Below are positions 1 to 8,107 of a DNA stretch of 40,869 nt, piece by piece. The DNA is from Candidatus Melainabacteria bacterium. GTDB lineage: Bacteria; Cyanobacteriota; Vampirovibrionia; Obscuribacterales; Obscuribacteraceae. Under the pieces are notes generated by a model. That model had not been told where the DNA came from. It saw only the letters and a program-made list of their open reading frames with translations, and searched no databases. Each line of letters starts with the position of its first letter. Within the stretch, counting starts at the first letter, position 1. The DNA is taken from assembly GCA_003175915.1 (NCBI GenBank), contig PSRH01000216.1, positions 1-40,869 of the forward strand, in the 5' to 3' direction. Position numbers and translations under genes: made by a program.

Positions 1-498
1 GCAAAGATTGTGCAAGGAGCCTTCGGTACGTTGCAGGCGATGGTCAAATCAGATCAGGCTGATATGGCCCTGGAAGTGGAACCGATGGTATCGAGTGCTG
101 TTGCCGACAAAGGGCACATAGTTTTCGAAGTCAATCAAAAATATCCAGAGTTTGCTTTTACTGGATTGATGGTCTCTGACCAGTTTCGTCAAGAACATCC
201 AGATCAAGTTCAAGCAGCGGTGAATGCTCTGTCTCGGGGGCTGAAGTTCATACAGACGAATCCTGATGGTGCTGTCGAAGTAGCGAAAAAGGAATTTCCT
301 GAACTTGGTGAAGATGTAGTGAGGCATGCCCTTTTGCACTTAATCTCCGAGGGAAACGTACCCAAAACTGCCGTTCTGGATAAAAAAGCTTGGGACAATG
401 CCATTAAGCTGCGCCAGCAAACCGGCGATATCAAAGGTAGCGGAAGCTATGAAGAGAACGTCGATATATCCTTTGCGTCGAAAGCACAGTCGCTCTAA
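1..498 (+). CDS. ABC transporter substrate-binding protein, NMT1/SsuA-like (5' end outside window)
   Basis: The reading frame is open from the first base and ends at 498, so only the C-terminal ~165 residues are present. It is the second lobe of a periplasmic binding protein of the NMT1/THI5, SsuA/TauA type, which delivers small organic or sulfonate-like ligands to a membrane permease. Family-typical stretches are VQGAFG, the MVKSDQADMAL segment, and a C-terminal KKAWDNAIKLRQQTGD helix. The ATPase (504) and permease (1283) follow within 6 bases and by overlap, so the three form one transport operon. It is clearly paralogous to the complete lipoprotein at 24674-25696, roughly 40-45% identical by eye over this region. 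The substrate cannot be told from sequence. Confidence 0.9.
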   Translation, partial: AKIVQGAFGTLQAMVKSDQADMALEVEPMVSSAVADKGHIVFEVNQKYPEFAFTGLMVSDQFRQEHPDQVQAAVNALSRGLKFIQTNPDGAVEVAKKEFPELGEDVVRHALLHLISEGNVPKTAVLDKKAWDNAIKLRQQTGDIKGSGSYEENVDISFASKAQSL

Positions 499-503
499 GC
501 TCC

Positions 504-1316
504 ATGGCCACGACACTGGGGAGTAAATTGGAAAACAAAACCATCCTCAGCGCAGCGAAGGTAAGTTTCACTTATGATCCTCAGCCTGGGGATAAGTCTG
601 CCGTTGAGTGGACGTTCCGCGATCTGTCTTTGCAAGTGAGGGAAGCGGAAATCGTTTGTATAGTCGGGGCGAGCGGTTGCGGCAAAACCACTCTTTTGAA
701 CGTTATTGCGGGATTGTTGAAACCGCAATCGGGCAGCATAACAATCGCTTCCGCAGAAAACCGCGGCAGAGCGATTGGCTACATTTTTCAGCAGGATGCA
801 CTCCTTCCATGGCGAACAGTACGAGCTAATCTGGCTCTCGCTGAAGAGTTGCGAGGAGGGGTGTTCAAGCGCGGCTCGAAAGAGCGGCTTGCTCGCTATA
901 TGGACACTTTCAATTTGAAAGAGCAGATATTGGATCAATTTCCGGCTCAACTTTCTGGTGGAATGCGGCAAAGAGTTTCGATCATTCAATCCCTCATGTT
1001 CGATCCACAATTGCTTCTTTTGGATGAACCCTTTTCTGCACTCGACTTCTATACAAAATTGCGTCTTGAATCTGAGTTCTGCCGACTGGTAAAAGAGCAG
1101 AGAAAAGCAGCAATACTTGTCACTCATGACCTGGATGAAGCGGTTGCTATGGCCAACCGAGTTTATATCATGGACCTGAACGGCAATCTGAGTCATGAGT
1201 TCGAAATTGATTTGCAACAGAATGACGGTTCTGTCGAAGCGGCAAGAGGTACGCCTCAATTTGCCCAGTATTATTCCGCTATATGGTCCGAATTAAAATC
1301 GGTGATTGCAAATTGA
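504..1316 (+). CDS. ABC transporter ATP-binding protein, SsuB/TauB type
   Basis: This is a 270-residue nucleotide-binding subunit that powers import through the neighbouring permease on the inner face of the membrane. The motifs appear in order: Walker A GASGCGKTT near residue 58, Q-loop QQDALLPW near 95, signature LSGGMRQR near 150, Walker B LLLLDEPFSALD near 172 and H-switch VTHD near 207. The DALLPW after the Q-loop is typical of the nitrate/sulfonate/taurine importer family. The ATG at 504 lies 6 bases after the stop of the binding protein, and its 3' end overlaps the permease ORF. Family assignment is firm; the transported compound is unknown. Confidence 0.95.
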   Translation: MATTLGSKLENKTILSAAKVSFTYDPQPGDKSAVEWTFRDLSLQVREAEIVCIVGASGCGKTTLLNVIAGLLKPQSGSITIASAENRGRAIGYIFQQDALLPWRTVRANLALAEELRGGVFKRGSKERLARYMDTFNLKEQILDQFPAQLSGGMRQRVSIIQSLMFDPQLLLLDEPFSALDFYTKLRLESEFCRLVKEQRKAAILVTHDLDEAVAMANRVYIMDLNGNLSHEFEIDLQQNDGSVEAARGTPQFAQYYSAIWSELKSVIAN

Positions 1317-2098
1317 GAGACAAGCGAAAAGATTCAACTGAAAAAAATAGAGCGATAATGAGTATGCTCTATCCTCTTCCGGCCATTGTTCTTTTAATCG
1401 CCTGGTATATTTTTACGGCAAGCGATCCAAAGCGCCAGTTCGTTTTTTCCAGCCCGCAAAAGGTTTTTGATACTCTAGTCCATCTATTGAGTAGCGGAGC
1501 ATTGGTTCGCGATGCAGCCACTACCACCTTTGAAGCGCTGGCTGGATTCATCCTGGGTACGACTAGCGGTGCTCTCATTGGCCTGACTTTTTGGTATTCC
1601 CGGACGGTTGCCAAAATCGCCCAGCCTTACATTAGTGCCCTTGCGTCTGTACCAATTTTTGCTATAGCACCGATGATCATTGTCTGGTTTGGTATCGGAG
1701 TAATGTCCAAAATCATGCTCGCCTTTCTGTCGACGGTTGTTGTGGCTATTGTTCAGTCATACCAGGGTTCGATGAGTGTAGAGCCTCGTATTTTAAAACT
1801 GATGCAGGTACTCGGGGCGAGTCGCAACCAGGTGTTTCGTATAGTCGTCGTGCCATCGTCTCTAATCTGGGTGATCAATGCGATGAAGCTCAATATCGGT
1901 TTGGCGCTTTTGGGCGCCTTTATCGGCGAGTTCATTTCCTCCGAGCAAGGACTGGGATATATGATTGTGAAGGCTTCCGGCTTGTACGATATGGCGACGG
2001 TACTTGTCGGCGTATTCACCTTAATATGTATCGCATTATTTCTTACGATGATTGTTGGCAAACTCGAGGCGTGGCTGTTGCGGTGGAAACATGCCTGA
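1283..2098 (+). CDS. ABC transporter permease, SsuC/TauC type
   Basis: This is a hydrophobic inner-membrane permease of the BPD_transp_1 class with about six membrane segments. The EAA-type loop that docks the ATPase is visible around residues 160-185 (ILKLMQVLGASRNQVFRIVVVPSS). A C-terminal GEFISSEQGLGYMI segment is typical of SsuC/TauC/ThiX permeases. The start is ambiguous: ATG 1283 overlaps the ATPase by 34 bases with no clear ribosome site. TTG 1313 overlaps the ATPase stop and has a GGTGA 7 bases upstream. ATG 1358 sits just before the first membrane segment. It completes the importer begun at position 1. Confidence 0.9.
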   Translation: MVRIKIGDCKLRDKRKDSTEKNRAIMSMLYPLPAIVLLIAWYIFTASDPKRQFVFSSPQKVFDTLVHLLSSGALVRDAATTTFEALAGFILGTTSGALIGLTFWYSRTVAKIAQPYISALASVPIFAIAPMIIVWFGIGVMSKIMLAFLSTVVVAIVQSYQGSMSVEPRILKLMQVLGASRNQVFRIVVVPSSLIWVINAMKLNIGLALLGAFIGEFISSEQGLGYMIVKASGLYDMATVLVGVFTLICIALFLTMIVGKLEAWLLRWKHA

Positions 2099-2184
2099 GT
2101 TCTTGGCTGCTGGCTGGTCACCAAGACTGCCTACCTGGCTTGCTTTCGCCCAAAAGGACTGGCGCTATACTTGTTAACGTGGCC

Positions 2185-2213
2185 TTGCGTTCCTCTAATC
2201 TTGTTGTTAGGAT
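2185..2213 (+). promoter_or_regulatory. Candidate promoter of the trp operon
   Basis: A sigma70-like pair lies upstream of the trp leader: TTGCGT at 2185-2190 and TAGGAT at 2208-2213, separated by exactly 17 bases. Transcription would start near 2220, just before the leader peptide ribosome site. A stronger -10 (TATACT, 2166-2171) lies further upstream but lacks a good -35 at the right distance. Choosing between them needs transcript-start data. Confidence 0.35.
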
Positions 2214-2240
2214 TGAAAAAGTCATTTAAGGTTCACATTC

Positions 2241-2342
2241 GTGCTCTTTCTGAACACAATCAATATAGGCGTATTTGCTTGGTGGCGCAGCTTGCGACGA
2301 CTGGGTGACTGTGTGCCTGGTTGGTGTTCCACGATTTCTTAG
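2241..2342 (+). CDS. trpL: trp operon leader peptide (33 aa, Trp-Trp-Arg)
   Basis: A short frame starts with GTG at 2241, preceded by AAGG at 2228-2231 (9-base spacer), and stops at TAG 2340. The 33-residue product begins MLFLNTINIGVFAWWRS and carries tandem tryptophans at residues 14-15 plus a third at 28. The AWWRS core resembles the GWWRTS of the E. coli trp leader. Its role would be regulatory: a ribosome stalling at the Trp codons (2280-2285) when charged tRNA-Trp is scarce would change folding of the downstream leader RNA. The context strongly supports this, because an intrinsic terminator sits between this peptide and trpE. It is too short for standard gene calling. The main uncertainty is the GTG start. 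Confidence 0.75.
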   Translation: MLFLNTINIGVFAWWRSLRRLGDCVPGWCSTIS

Positions 2343-2379
2343 AGCGCTAACCATTTAAAGATCGAGCCGCAGCTTCACC
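2254..2379 (+). promoter_or_regulatory. trp attenuator: alternative RNA pairings 1:2 and 2:3
   Basis: Pairings were found by eye. Segment 1 (2254-2262, ACACAATCA) can pair with segment 2 (2306-2314, TGACTGTGT) at 8 of 9 positions. Segment 2 (2304-2313, GGTGACTGTG) can instead pair with segment 3 (2368-2379, CGCAGCTTCACC), giving 10 pairs with a 2-base bulge and one G-U. Segment 3 is the 5' arm of the terminator, so 2:3 pairing would be an antiterminator. The Trp codons lie in the loop between segments 1 and 2, about 19 bases before segment 2. A ribosome stalled there would block 1:2 but leave segment 2 free for 2:3. Folding energies were not computed. Confidence 0.6.
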
Positions 2380-2403
2380 ATAGGGAGGCTGCGTTTTTGT
2401 TTT
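2368..2403 (+). terminator. Intrinsic terminator of the trp attenuator
   Basis: The arms CGCAGCTTC (2368-2376) and GAGGCTGCG (2385-2393) form a 9-pair stem with one G-U and an 8-base loop. It is followed at once by TTTTTGTTTT. The T-run ends 10 bases before the trpE ATG, so this terminator can only serve to stop leader transcripts before the operon. Its 5' arm is the segment sequestered by the predicted antiterminator. Confidence 0.8.
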
Positions 2404-2413
2404 AAAGAGAGAG

Positions 2414-3916
2414 ATGAATATGAAAGCTAAAACCAACCTGGACGGTAGCCAATTGAAAACCGGAACAACACATAGCCCTACAATATTGTCCTTTTGTTCA
2501 GACATAGGAACTCCGGTGTCTGTATTTGAGAAATTGAGTAGGAATGAAGCTCATGCTTTCTTGTTTGAAAGCACTGAAGGAGACAGCCGACTGGCGAGGT
2601 ATTCGTTTTTGGGAGTCGATCCTTGTCTGACAATTTCGTTCTTGCAAGGTGTTGCCACTGTGCGAACGCCAGACGGCAAGAGGAAAGAAGAGTCGATAAG
2701 CGACCCAATTGAATATCTTCAGCAAACTCTATTGAACTTCAGAAAGAACTTTTTTGGTGAGAATACTGATTCGTCCAGCCTCAATCACGCGGCGCTGACG
2801 CTGCCGTTTACAGGGGGCCTGGTGGGCTACCTTGGCTATGGATCGACAAAATATCTGGATAAGATCCCACAGCAAAGTAGAGATGTGCTCGGCGTTCCGG
2901 ACGGTTATTACGGCCTGTATGACTCATGCGTTGCTTTCGATCATCAATATCGGCGCGTCACGGTGATGTCGTTTCGAGGAGAAGCACACGCCCAACATCT
3001 TGTTCAGCAGATATCCGCTCCTTCGGCACTGAAGCCTTTACCCATTTTGCAAGATGTGTTGAGTGAGGCTGAGATATTCGATGAAACCGAAAGCTCGGTG
3101 AGCAAGTCGGAATTTATCAACGCGGTCGAAAGAGCTAAGGAATTTGTATTTGAGGGACAGGTTTTTCAAATCGTGCTATCGCAAAGATTCAGTACGAGGA
3201 CGACTGTAAATCCGATCGATCTATATAGGATGCTGACCGCTACGAACCCTTCGCCGTATGCATATTTCCTTAAGTGCCCTGAATTTACGTACCTCGGCTC
3301 CTCACCTGAAACTTGCGTTCAATACAGAAATGGGCAATTGTTGTTGAGGGCGCTAGCCGGCACGCGTCGTCGCGGTGCTTCTGCGCAAGAAGACGATGCA
3401 CTTGCCCAGGAATTGAAGGCGGATGAAAAGGAAATGGCAGAGCATCGAATGCTAGTCGATCTCGGTCGCAATGATTTAGGACGAGTATGTCGACCTGGAT
3501 CTATAAAGGTCGGTGAGATTGCTTCGCTGACTAGGTATACGCATGTCATGCACCTGGCCACAGAAATTACCGGGACGCTTGACGAAAGTCACACAAGCTT
3601 TGATGCCTTTCGCAGTTGCTTTCCAGCAGGCACTGTCAGCGGTGCGCCAAAGGTAAGGGCAATGCAATTGCTTTCATCATTGGAGCCTGAGAAGCGGGGA
3701 GTCTATTCCGGCGCAGTCGGCTATTTTGATTTGAATGGCAATACGGACGGGGCCATTGCCATTCGTTCCGTCCTAATTAAGGACGGTCTGGCTCATGTGA
3801 ACGCAGGTGCCGGCCTTGTCTACGATTCGAAGCCGGAGATGGAATACCAGGAAACAAGAAATAAAGCGAAGAGCGTTCTACAGGCGATCAAATTGGCCGA
3901 GAGGGCAGCACAATGA
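2414..3916 (+). CDS. trpE: Anthranilate synthase component I
   Basis: TrpE converts chorismate and ammonia (or glutamine, with TrpG) to anthranilate, the first committed step of tryptophan synthesis. The 500-residue length is normal. The N-terminal HAFLFESTEGDSRLARYSF matches the region that carries the feedback-inhibitor tryptophan site (the LLES-type element). The catalytic half shows FQIVLSQRF, DLGRNDLGRV and the signature CFPAGTVSGAPKVRAM, ending with GAGLVYDSKPEMEYQE. ATG 2414 opens the frame; ATG 2420 is equally good and is better spaced from GAGAG. The attenuator terminator ends just upstream. It overlaps trpG by 4 bases (ATGA), implying coupled translation of the two subunits. Confidence 0.97.
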   Translation: MNMKAKTNLDGSQLKTGTTHSPTILSFCSDIGTPVSVFEKLSRNEAHAFLFESTEGDSRLARYSFLGVDPCLTISFLQGVATVRTPDGKRKEESISDPIEYLQQTLLNFRKNFFGENTDSSSLNHAALTLPFTGGLVGYLGYGSTKYLDKIPQQSRDVLGVPDGYYGLYDSCVAFDHQYRRVTVMSFRGEAHAQHLVQQISAPSALKPLPILQDVLSEAEIFDETESSVSKSEFINAVERAKEFVFEGQVFQIVLSQRFSTRTTVNPIDLYRMLTATNPSPYAYFLKCPEFTYLGSSPETCVQYRNGQLLLRALAGTRRRGASAQEDDALAQELKADEKEMAEHRMLVDLGRNDLGRVCRPGSIKVGEIASLTRYTHVMHLATEITGTLDESHTSFDAFRSCFPAGTVSGAPKVRAMQLLSSLEPEKRGVYSGAVGYFDLNGNTDGAIAIRSVLIKDGLAHVNAGAGLVYDSKPEMEYQETRNKAKSVLQAIKLAERAAQ

Positions 3917-4500
3917 AACTCGTGATCATAGATAATTACGACTCGTTTACTTTCAACCTTTTTCAGATGTTGCAAGTACTGGTTGATGAGAAGATCGAGG
4001 TCTTCCGGAATGACGACCTGGATTTTAGTGAGCTTAAGCGATTGCACCCTAACAAGGTTGTTCTATCACCTGGTCCGGGTCATCCCAAAAACGACTCTGA
4101 TTTTGGCGTCTGTAAGGATGTGATTGTCAAAAGTAAGGAGCTTGGCTGCTCTGTGCTGGGCGTTTGCCTCGGGCATCAGGGCATGGTGCATCACTTGGGT
4201 GGCCAGGTGGTCAGTGCTCCTCATATCGTGCATGGAAAGACAAGTAAGGTCAAAGTAGGTAAATCTCGACTGTTCGCCGGATTGCCTGAAACCTTTGAGG
4301 CAATGCGCTACCATTCCCTCGTAGCCTCTGAAGACGGTTTTCCGAAAGATCTGACGGTAACCGGCCGAGAGGTGGACCACAATTTGATCATGGCTTTGGA
4401 GCATAAGCAACTGCCGATCTTCGGAGTGCAATTTCATCCGGAGTCAATCGGCACACCAGAAGGGCAAAAAATTCTTCGGAACTTCGTCGAAAAATGTTGA
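3913..4500 (+). CDS. trpG: Anthranilate synthase component II (glutamine amidotransferase)
   Basis: This class I glutamine amidotransferase supplies ammonia to TrpE. The 195 residues carry the family motifs NYDSFTFNL, LSPGPGHP, the nucleophile Cys85 in GVCLGHQ, the HGKTS loop, MRYHSL, and the His175/Glu177 pair in FHPES, completing the catalytic triad. The dual-use PabA alternative cannot be excluded from sequence, but its place between trpE and trpD argues for tryptophan synthesis. The start overlaps the trpE stop (ATGA), and its end overlaps trpD by 7 bases. It is a separate gene, not fused to trpD as in enteric bacteria. Confidence 0.95.
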   Translation: MKLVIIDNYDSFTFNLFQMLQVLVDEKIEVFRNDDLDFSELKRLHPNKVVLSPGPGHPKNDSDFGVCKDVIVKSKELGCSVLGVCLGHQGMVHHLGGQVVSAPHIVHGKTSKVKVGKSRLFAGLPETFEAMRYHSLVASEDGFPKDLTVTGREVDHNLIMALEHKQLPIFGVQFHPESIGTPEGQKILRNFVEKC

Positions 4501-5474
4501 TAACTGAAACCATCTCTCAACTTTTGAATTCGGAACTATCAACGGCGGCTGCCTGCGAGTACGTTCGGCATCTTGGTTCGGTGGATCCCACTGCGGATGT
4601 TCTCAGGGAAGCTGTCCAGATTATCGCGAAATTTGCTGATGTGGAAGCCGTTCAGGCTGTGCAAGACATACCTGGTCTAATGGATTGTTGTGGCACGGGC
4701 GGAAGCGGTCTTCCACACTTCAACACATCGACTGCGGTCGCATTCGTCCTGGCTGCAGCCGGTGTGAAGGTAGCTAAGTTCGGGAATAGATCGTCAACCA
4801 GTCTTTCCGGAAGTTTCGATTTGCTAGAAGCACTTGGGCTTCCTTGTGTCTTGCCTCCTGCCTGCTTTGCCGAGATTGTCGAGGAAACCAATTTGGCTTT
4901 CCTTTTTGTTCAGCAGTTTTATCCGGTTCTGAAAAAACTGGTACCGATCAGGCAAATCGTGGGAGCCAGAACCTTGTTCAACCTGGTCGGTCCTTTGCTC
5001 AATCCTGCGCGCCCCCAATTCAGGTTACTGGGAGTTCCTCATCGATCGGAACAGCGAGCAATTGCTAATTATCTAGAAGCAGAGAATTACTGTCGAAGAG
5101 CCTTTGTGGTTAGCTCTCAGGCAGGTTTGGATGAATTGGATCCTAAGGACGCCAGCACAGTCCTGGATGTCAAACAGGGTTCGACCCGGGAAATCACAAT
5201 AGGGCCGAATGTCAGACAAATCGGCAAGCCACTAGCAAAGCTTAGTACGGAAACAAACTTGCGCATTTTCAAAGCGATTGTGCACAACCAAATGGATGAA
5301 TTTTCTTACTATCGAGCGCTTGTATGCTTGAATGCTGGCGCCGGATTGTATATTGTCAACAAGGTACAAAGCGTGGAGGAGGGTCTGTCCAGGGCCGAAG
5401 AGCTGATTTCCTCCGGGGCTGTTTTAGACAAATTTGAGCAATGCAGGAAAGTTTATGAGCGCTACACTGGCTGA
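4494..5474 (+). CDS. trpD: Anthranilate phosphoribosyltransferase
   Basis: TrpD transfers phosphoribose from PRPP to anthranilate, the second step of the pathway. The 326 residues fit the family. The PRPP-binding GTGGSGLPHFNTS lies near residue 65. The KFGNRSSTSLSGSFDLLEALG stretch corresponds to the KHGNR...SGSADVLEALG signature. QIVGARTLFNLVGPLLNPARP is also typical. It overlaps trpG by 7 bases and trpC by 20, so all three are translationally linked. It is a normal stand-alone enzyme with no visible damage. Confidence 0.95.
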   Translation: MLITETISQLLNSELSTAAACEYVRHLGSVDPTADVLREAVQIIAKFADVEAVQAVQDIPGLMDCCGTGGSGLPHFNTSTAVAFVLAAAGVKVAKFGNRSSTSLSGSFDLLEALGLPCVLPPACFAEIVEETNLAFLFVQQFYPVLKKLVPIRQIVGARTLFNLVGPLLNPARPQFRLLGVPHRSEQRAIANYLEAENYCRRAFVVSSQAGLDELDPKDASTVLDVKQGSTREITIGPNVRQIGKPLAKLSTETNLRIFKAIVHNQMDEFSYYRALVCLNAGAGLYIVNKVQSVEEGLSRAEELISSGAVLDKFEQCRKVYERYTG

Positions 5475-6267
5475 AATAGTTGCACACAAGAAAGTCGAAG
5501 TTGAACGGCGGGAGCGCTTGGTTTCGATGGAAGCCCTGCACGCGCAGATCAGTCTTGCCGATGGCCGCTTCAAGACGGCGCTCGCCGGTGATCAAATACA
5601 GCTCATTTGCGAAATCAAGCCGAAATCACCATCTGCTGGGGTACTGAGAGGAGAATTGCAACTGGAGCCTTTGGTAGAAAGCTATAACAGGCATGCCAGT
5701 GCAATTTCGGTCCTGACTGATGAAAAATACTTTGGCGGTAGCATTGAATTGCTGCGTCGAGTTAGATCTCTCTCTCCACTGCCGCTTTTATGTAAGGATT
5801 TCATTATTCACCCATATCAGTGCTTTGAGGCAAGGCTTGCCGGGGCAGATGCTGTACTGCTCATTGCCAAAATACTGGACGACTATCAAATTAAGACTTT
5901 GTACGGCCAAATTGTTGGTCTTGGCATGGTGCCAGCCGTAGAGATTCAAAACGAAAGTGAATTGGAAACGGCAAAAGGCTTGGGTGCCAAGCTTGTTCTT
6001 ATCAATAACCGTAACCTGGACACCTTCAAAATCGATTTGAAAACTACACGAAGGCTAGTACCTCTGCTTCCGCCGGAAACGATCAAGGTCGCCGCCAGCG
6101 GCATTGAATCGTATGGTGACATCGACTTCTTGAAAGATACCTGTCATAACTTTCTGGTCGGCTCGTCTTTAATGAGAGCAGACGATGTTGATGCCAAGCT
6201 TCGGGAACTTAAGGGAGAAACTTGTGAAGTCGGTGGCGCGCTTTCAGCTACTGAAGGTGCACGATGA
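5455..6267 (+). CDS. trpC: Indole-3-glycerol phosphate synthase
   Basis: This TIM-barrel enzyme closes the ring of CdRP to give indole-3-glycerol phosphate. The N-terminal helix LAEIVAHKKVEVERRE, catalytic EIKPKSPSAG, VLTDEKYFGGS, CKDFII, GADAVLLIA, NNRNLDTF and the C-terminal ASGIES/FLVGSSLM phosphate site are all present. The frame is open from TTG 5434, but ATG 5455 is preferred: AGGAAAG lies just upstream and the protein then begins like its family. That gives 270 residues and a 20-base overlap with trpD. It ends with an ATGA overlap into trpF. It is not fused to TrpF, unlike the E. coli enzyme. Confidence 0.95.
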   Translation: MSATLAEIVAHKKVEVERRERLVSMEALHAQISLADGRFKTALAGDQIQLICEIKPKSPSAGVLRGELQLEPLVESYNRHASAISVLTDEKYFGGSIELLRRVRSLSPLPLLCKDFIIHPYQCFEARLAGADAVLLIAKILDDYQIKTLYGQIVGLGMVPAVEIQNESELETAKGLGAKLVLINNRNLDTFKIDLKTTRRLVPLLPPETIKVAASGIESYGDIDFLKDTCHNFLVGSSLMRADDVDAKLRELKGETCEVGGALSATEGAR

Positions 6268-6938
6268 GAGTCAAAGTTTGTGGCATTACCAATATTGCTG
6301 ATGCCGAGGCTGCGATCAAATGCGGTGCGGATTACATTGGACTGGTCTTTATCGAAGACACCCCCCGTTATCTCGATATTGAAAAGGCTAAGGAAATTGC
6401 TGAATTCGTAGCTAAACGCGCGCACGTGGTAGGCGTGTTCCAAGATCAGGTGGCAAGAGTCATTGAGAAAACAGCAAAGCTTGTGCCGCTAGATATGATC
6501 CAGCTTCACGGATCCGAATCACCAGAACTATGTAGCATGATCGAATTGCCGGTGATTAAGGCCCTCTCCCCACTTCTCGTAAAGGGGAAGATAAGTGAAG
6601 TCGAACAATTTGCCGCTGAAATCGAGCTATATAGATCACGCTGTCAACACATACTCATTGATAAACGAAAGACAGTTGTCGATCCGGACTGGCTAGCATT
6701 AATACTTTCGGACCTGGCTGGCATAGAGAATGTACTGGGTGAATACTTTCTGGCCGGTGGGCTAAATGAAGGGATAGTGCAGTCGGTCTCCGAGACTGTC
6801 AATCCATTTTGCCTGGATTTGTCGTCAGCAATTGAATTTAGGCCTGGAAAAAAGAACCATCAGCTGATGACCAAATTCTTCGAAACAGTGAACAGCCTTA
6901 CTACTGGTCGAGTTGCGGGGGAGGCTAACAGATGCTGA
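6264..6938 (+). CDS. trpF: Phosphoribosylanthranilate isomerase
   Basis: TrpF isomerises phosphoribosylanthranilate to CdRP, acting before TrpC. The 224-residue barrel starts VKVCGITNIADAEAAIKCGADYIGLVF, with the catalytic Cys in VCGIT. The general-acid Asp is in ILIDKR near residue 132. The phosphate site is FLAGGLNEG, followed by CLDLSSAIEFRPGKKNHQLM, which corresponds to the usual GVDVSSGVE..PG.KD. The strand sequence is more diverged than the other Trp enzymes but keeps the key residues. Overlaps are 4 bases with trpC and 7 with trpB. Confidence 0.93.
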   Translation: MRVKVCGITNIADAEAAIKCGADYIGLVFIEDTPRYLDIEKAKEIAEFVAKRAHVVGVFQDQVARVIEKTAKLVPLDMIQLHGSESPELCSMIELPVIKALSPLLVKGKISEVEQFAAEIELYRSRCQHILIDKRKTVVDPDWLALILSDLAGIENVLGEYFLAGGLNEGIVQSVSETVNPFCLDLSSAIEFRPGKKNHQLMTKFFETVNSLTTGRVAGEANRC

Positions 6939-8107
6939 CGCAAGGGAAATTCGGAGCTTATGGTGGCATTTATGTGCCTGAGACGCTGATGCCGGCTCTC
7001 GAAGAACTTGAGAGTGCATTCCTGCGCAGCAGTAAAGATCCGAATTTCTTGCGAGAGTTTCGAGATTTACTGGAGAATTATGCCGGGCGCCCAACACCTC
7101 TTTATCATGCGAAGAATCTATCGAAAGCCTGGGGTGGAAAAATATTCCTCAAGCGCGAGGATCTGCTTCATGGCGGGGCGCATAAAACCAATAATGCATT
7201 AGGACAAGGCTTGCTTGCCAAGGCAATGGGTAAAACAAGAATCATTGCTGAAACTGGAGCTGGGCAGCATGGCGTTGCTTGTGCAATGACTGGGGCTTTG
7301 CTGGGCCTGAAAACGGAGATCTACATGGGCGAGGTAGACATCGCCCGCCAGCAGCCTAATGTCTATCGCATGAAGCTCATGGGTGCTCAAGTGCATCCAG
7401 TGACGACGGGAAGCAGAACGTTGAAGGACGCGATCAATGAAGCTCTCCGGGATTGGATTACTAACTTACAAGACACCCATTACTTGCTCGGGACTGCAGC
7501 AGGTCCACATCCGTTTCCGACCCTGGTGAAATTCTTCCAGCAAGTGATCGGAGACGAGGCGCGCGAACAGATCATGGCTCTTCGCGGGTCGTTACCTGAA
7601 TACGTGGTTGCTTGCGTAGGGGGAGGCTCCAATGCGATTGGTATTTTCTCTGCGTTTCTAAACGATCAGTCTGTGCAGTTAATTGGCGTTGAGCCGGGCG
7701 GTCACGGACTTAACTCTGGCAAGCACGGTGCAGTACTTAGCAAGGGTACTCCGGGTTGTCTGCACGGAATGAAAAGCAGGGTGCTGCAAACTATGGACGG
7801 GCAAATCGAAGAGGCCCATAGTATTGCTGCCGGTCTTGATTATCCCTCTGTTGGCCCGGAGCATGCGTACTTGCAGGAGATTGGCAGAGCCAAGTATGAA
7901 TCGGCAGACGATCAAGAAGCTCTAGCTGCTTTTCAGGAATTGTCTTGTAGCGAGGGTATTATCCCTGCGCTGGAGAGTGCTCACGCGCTGGCATTTGTCA
8001 AACGGCTTTGCGCCGGAGCTTCTTCTTCACCGAATGTGCTGATTAATCTGTCTGGACGTGGAGACAAGGATTTGGCGGAGGTAATGAAACATGTCCAGAC
8101 GTTATGA
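6932..8107 (+). CDS. trpB: Tryptophan synthase beta subunit
   Basis: TrpB is the PLP enzyme that condenses indole with serine to form tryptophan, working with TrpA. The 391 residues match the TrpB1 class. It opens GKFGAYGGIYVPETLMPALEEL, and the PLP lysine is Lys85 in HGGAHKTNNALGQ. It also has AETGAGQHG, the phosphate-binding GGGSNAIG, GVEPGG and the C-terminal LSGRGDKD. It overlaps trpF by 7 bases and trpA by 17, keeping the two synthase subunits coupled. Confidence 0.97.
   Translation: MLTQGKFGAYGGIYVPETLMPALEELESAFLRSSKDPNFLREFRDLLENYAGRPTPLYHAKNLSKAWGGKIFLKREDLLHGGAHKTNNALGQGLLAKAMGKTRIIAETGAGQHGVACAMTGALLGLKTEIYMGEVDIARQQPNVYRMKLMGAQVHPVTTGSRTLKDAINEALRDWITNLQDTHYLLGTAAGPHPFPTLVKFFQQVIGDEAREQIMALRGSLPEYVVACVGGGSNAIGIFSAFLNDQSVQLIGVEPGGHGLNSGKHGAVLSKGTPGCLHGMKSRVLQTMDGQIEEAHSIAAGLDYPSVGPEHAYLQEIGRAKYESADDQEALAAFQELSCSEGIIPALESAHALAFVKRLCAGASSSPNVLINLSGRGDKDLAEVMKHVQTL

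Noticed and set aside
2026..2229. 67-residue frame crossing the end of the permease gene toward trpL
   Set aside because: Its first part is an out-of-frame reading of the permease and its end lies over the likely trp promoter. There is no ribosome site.
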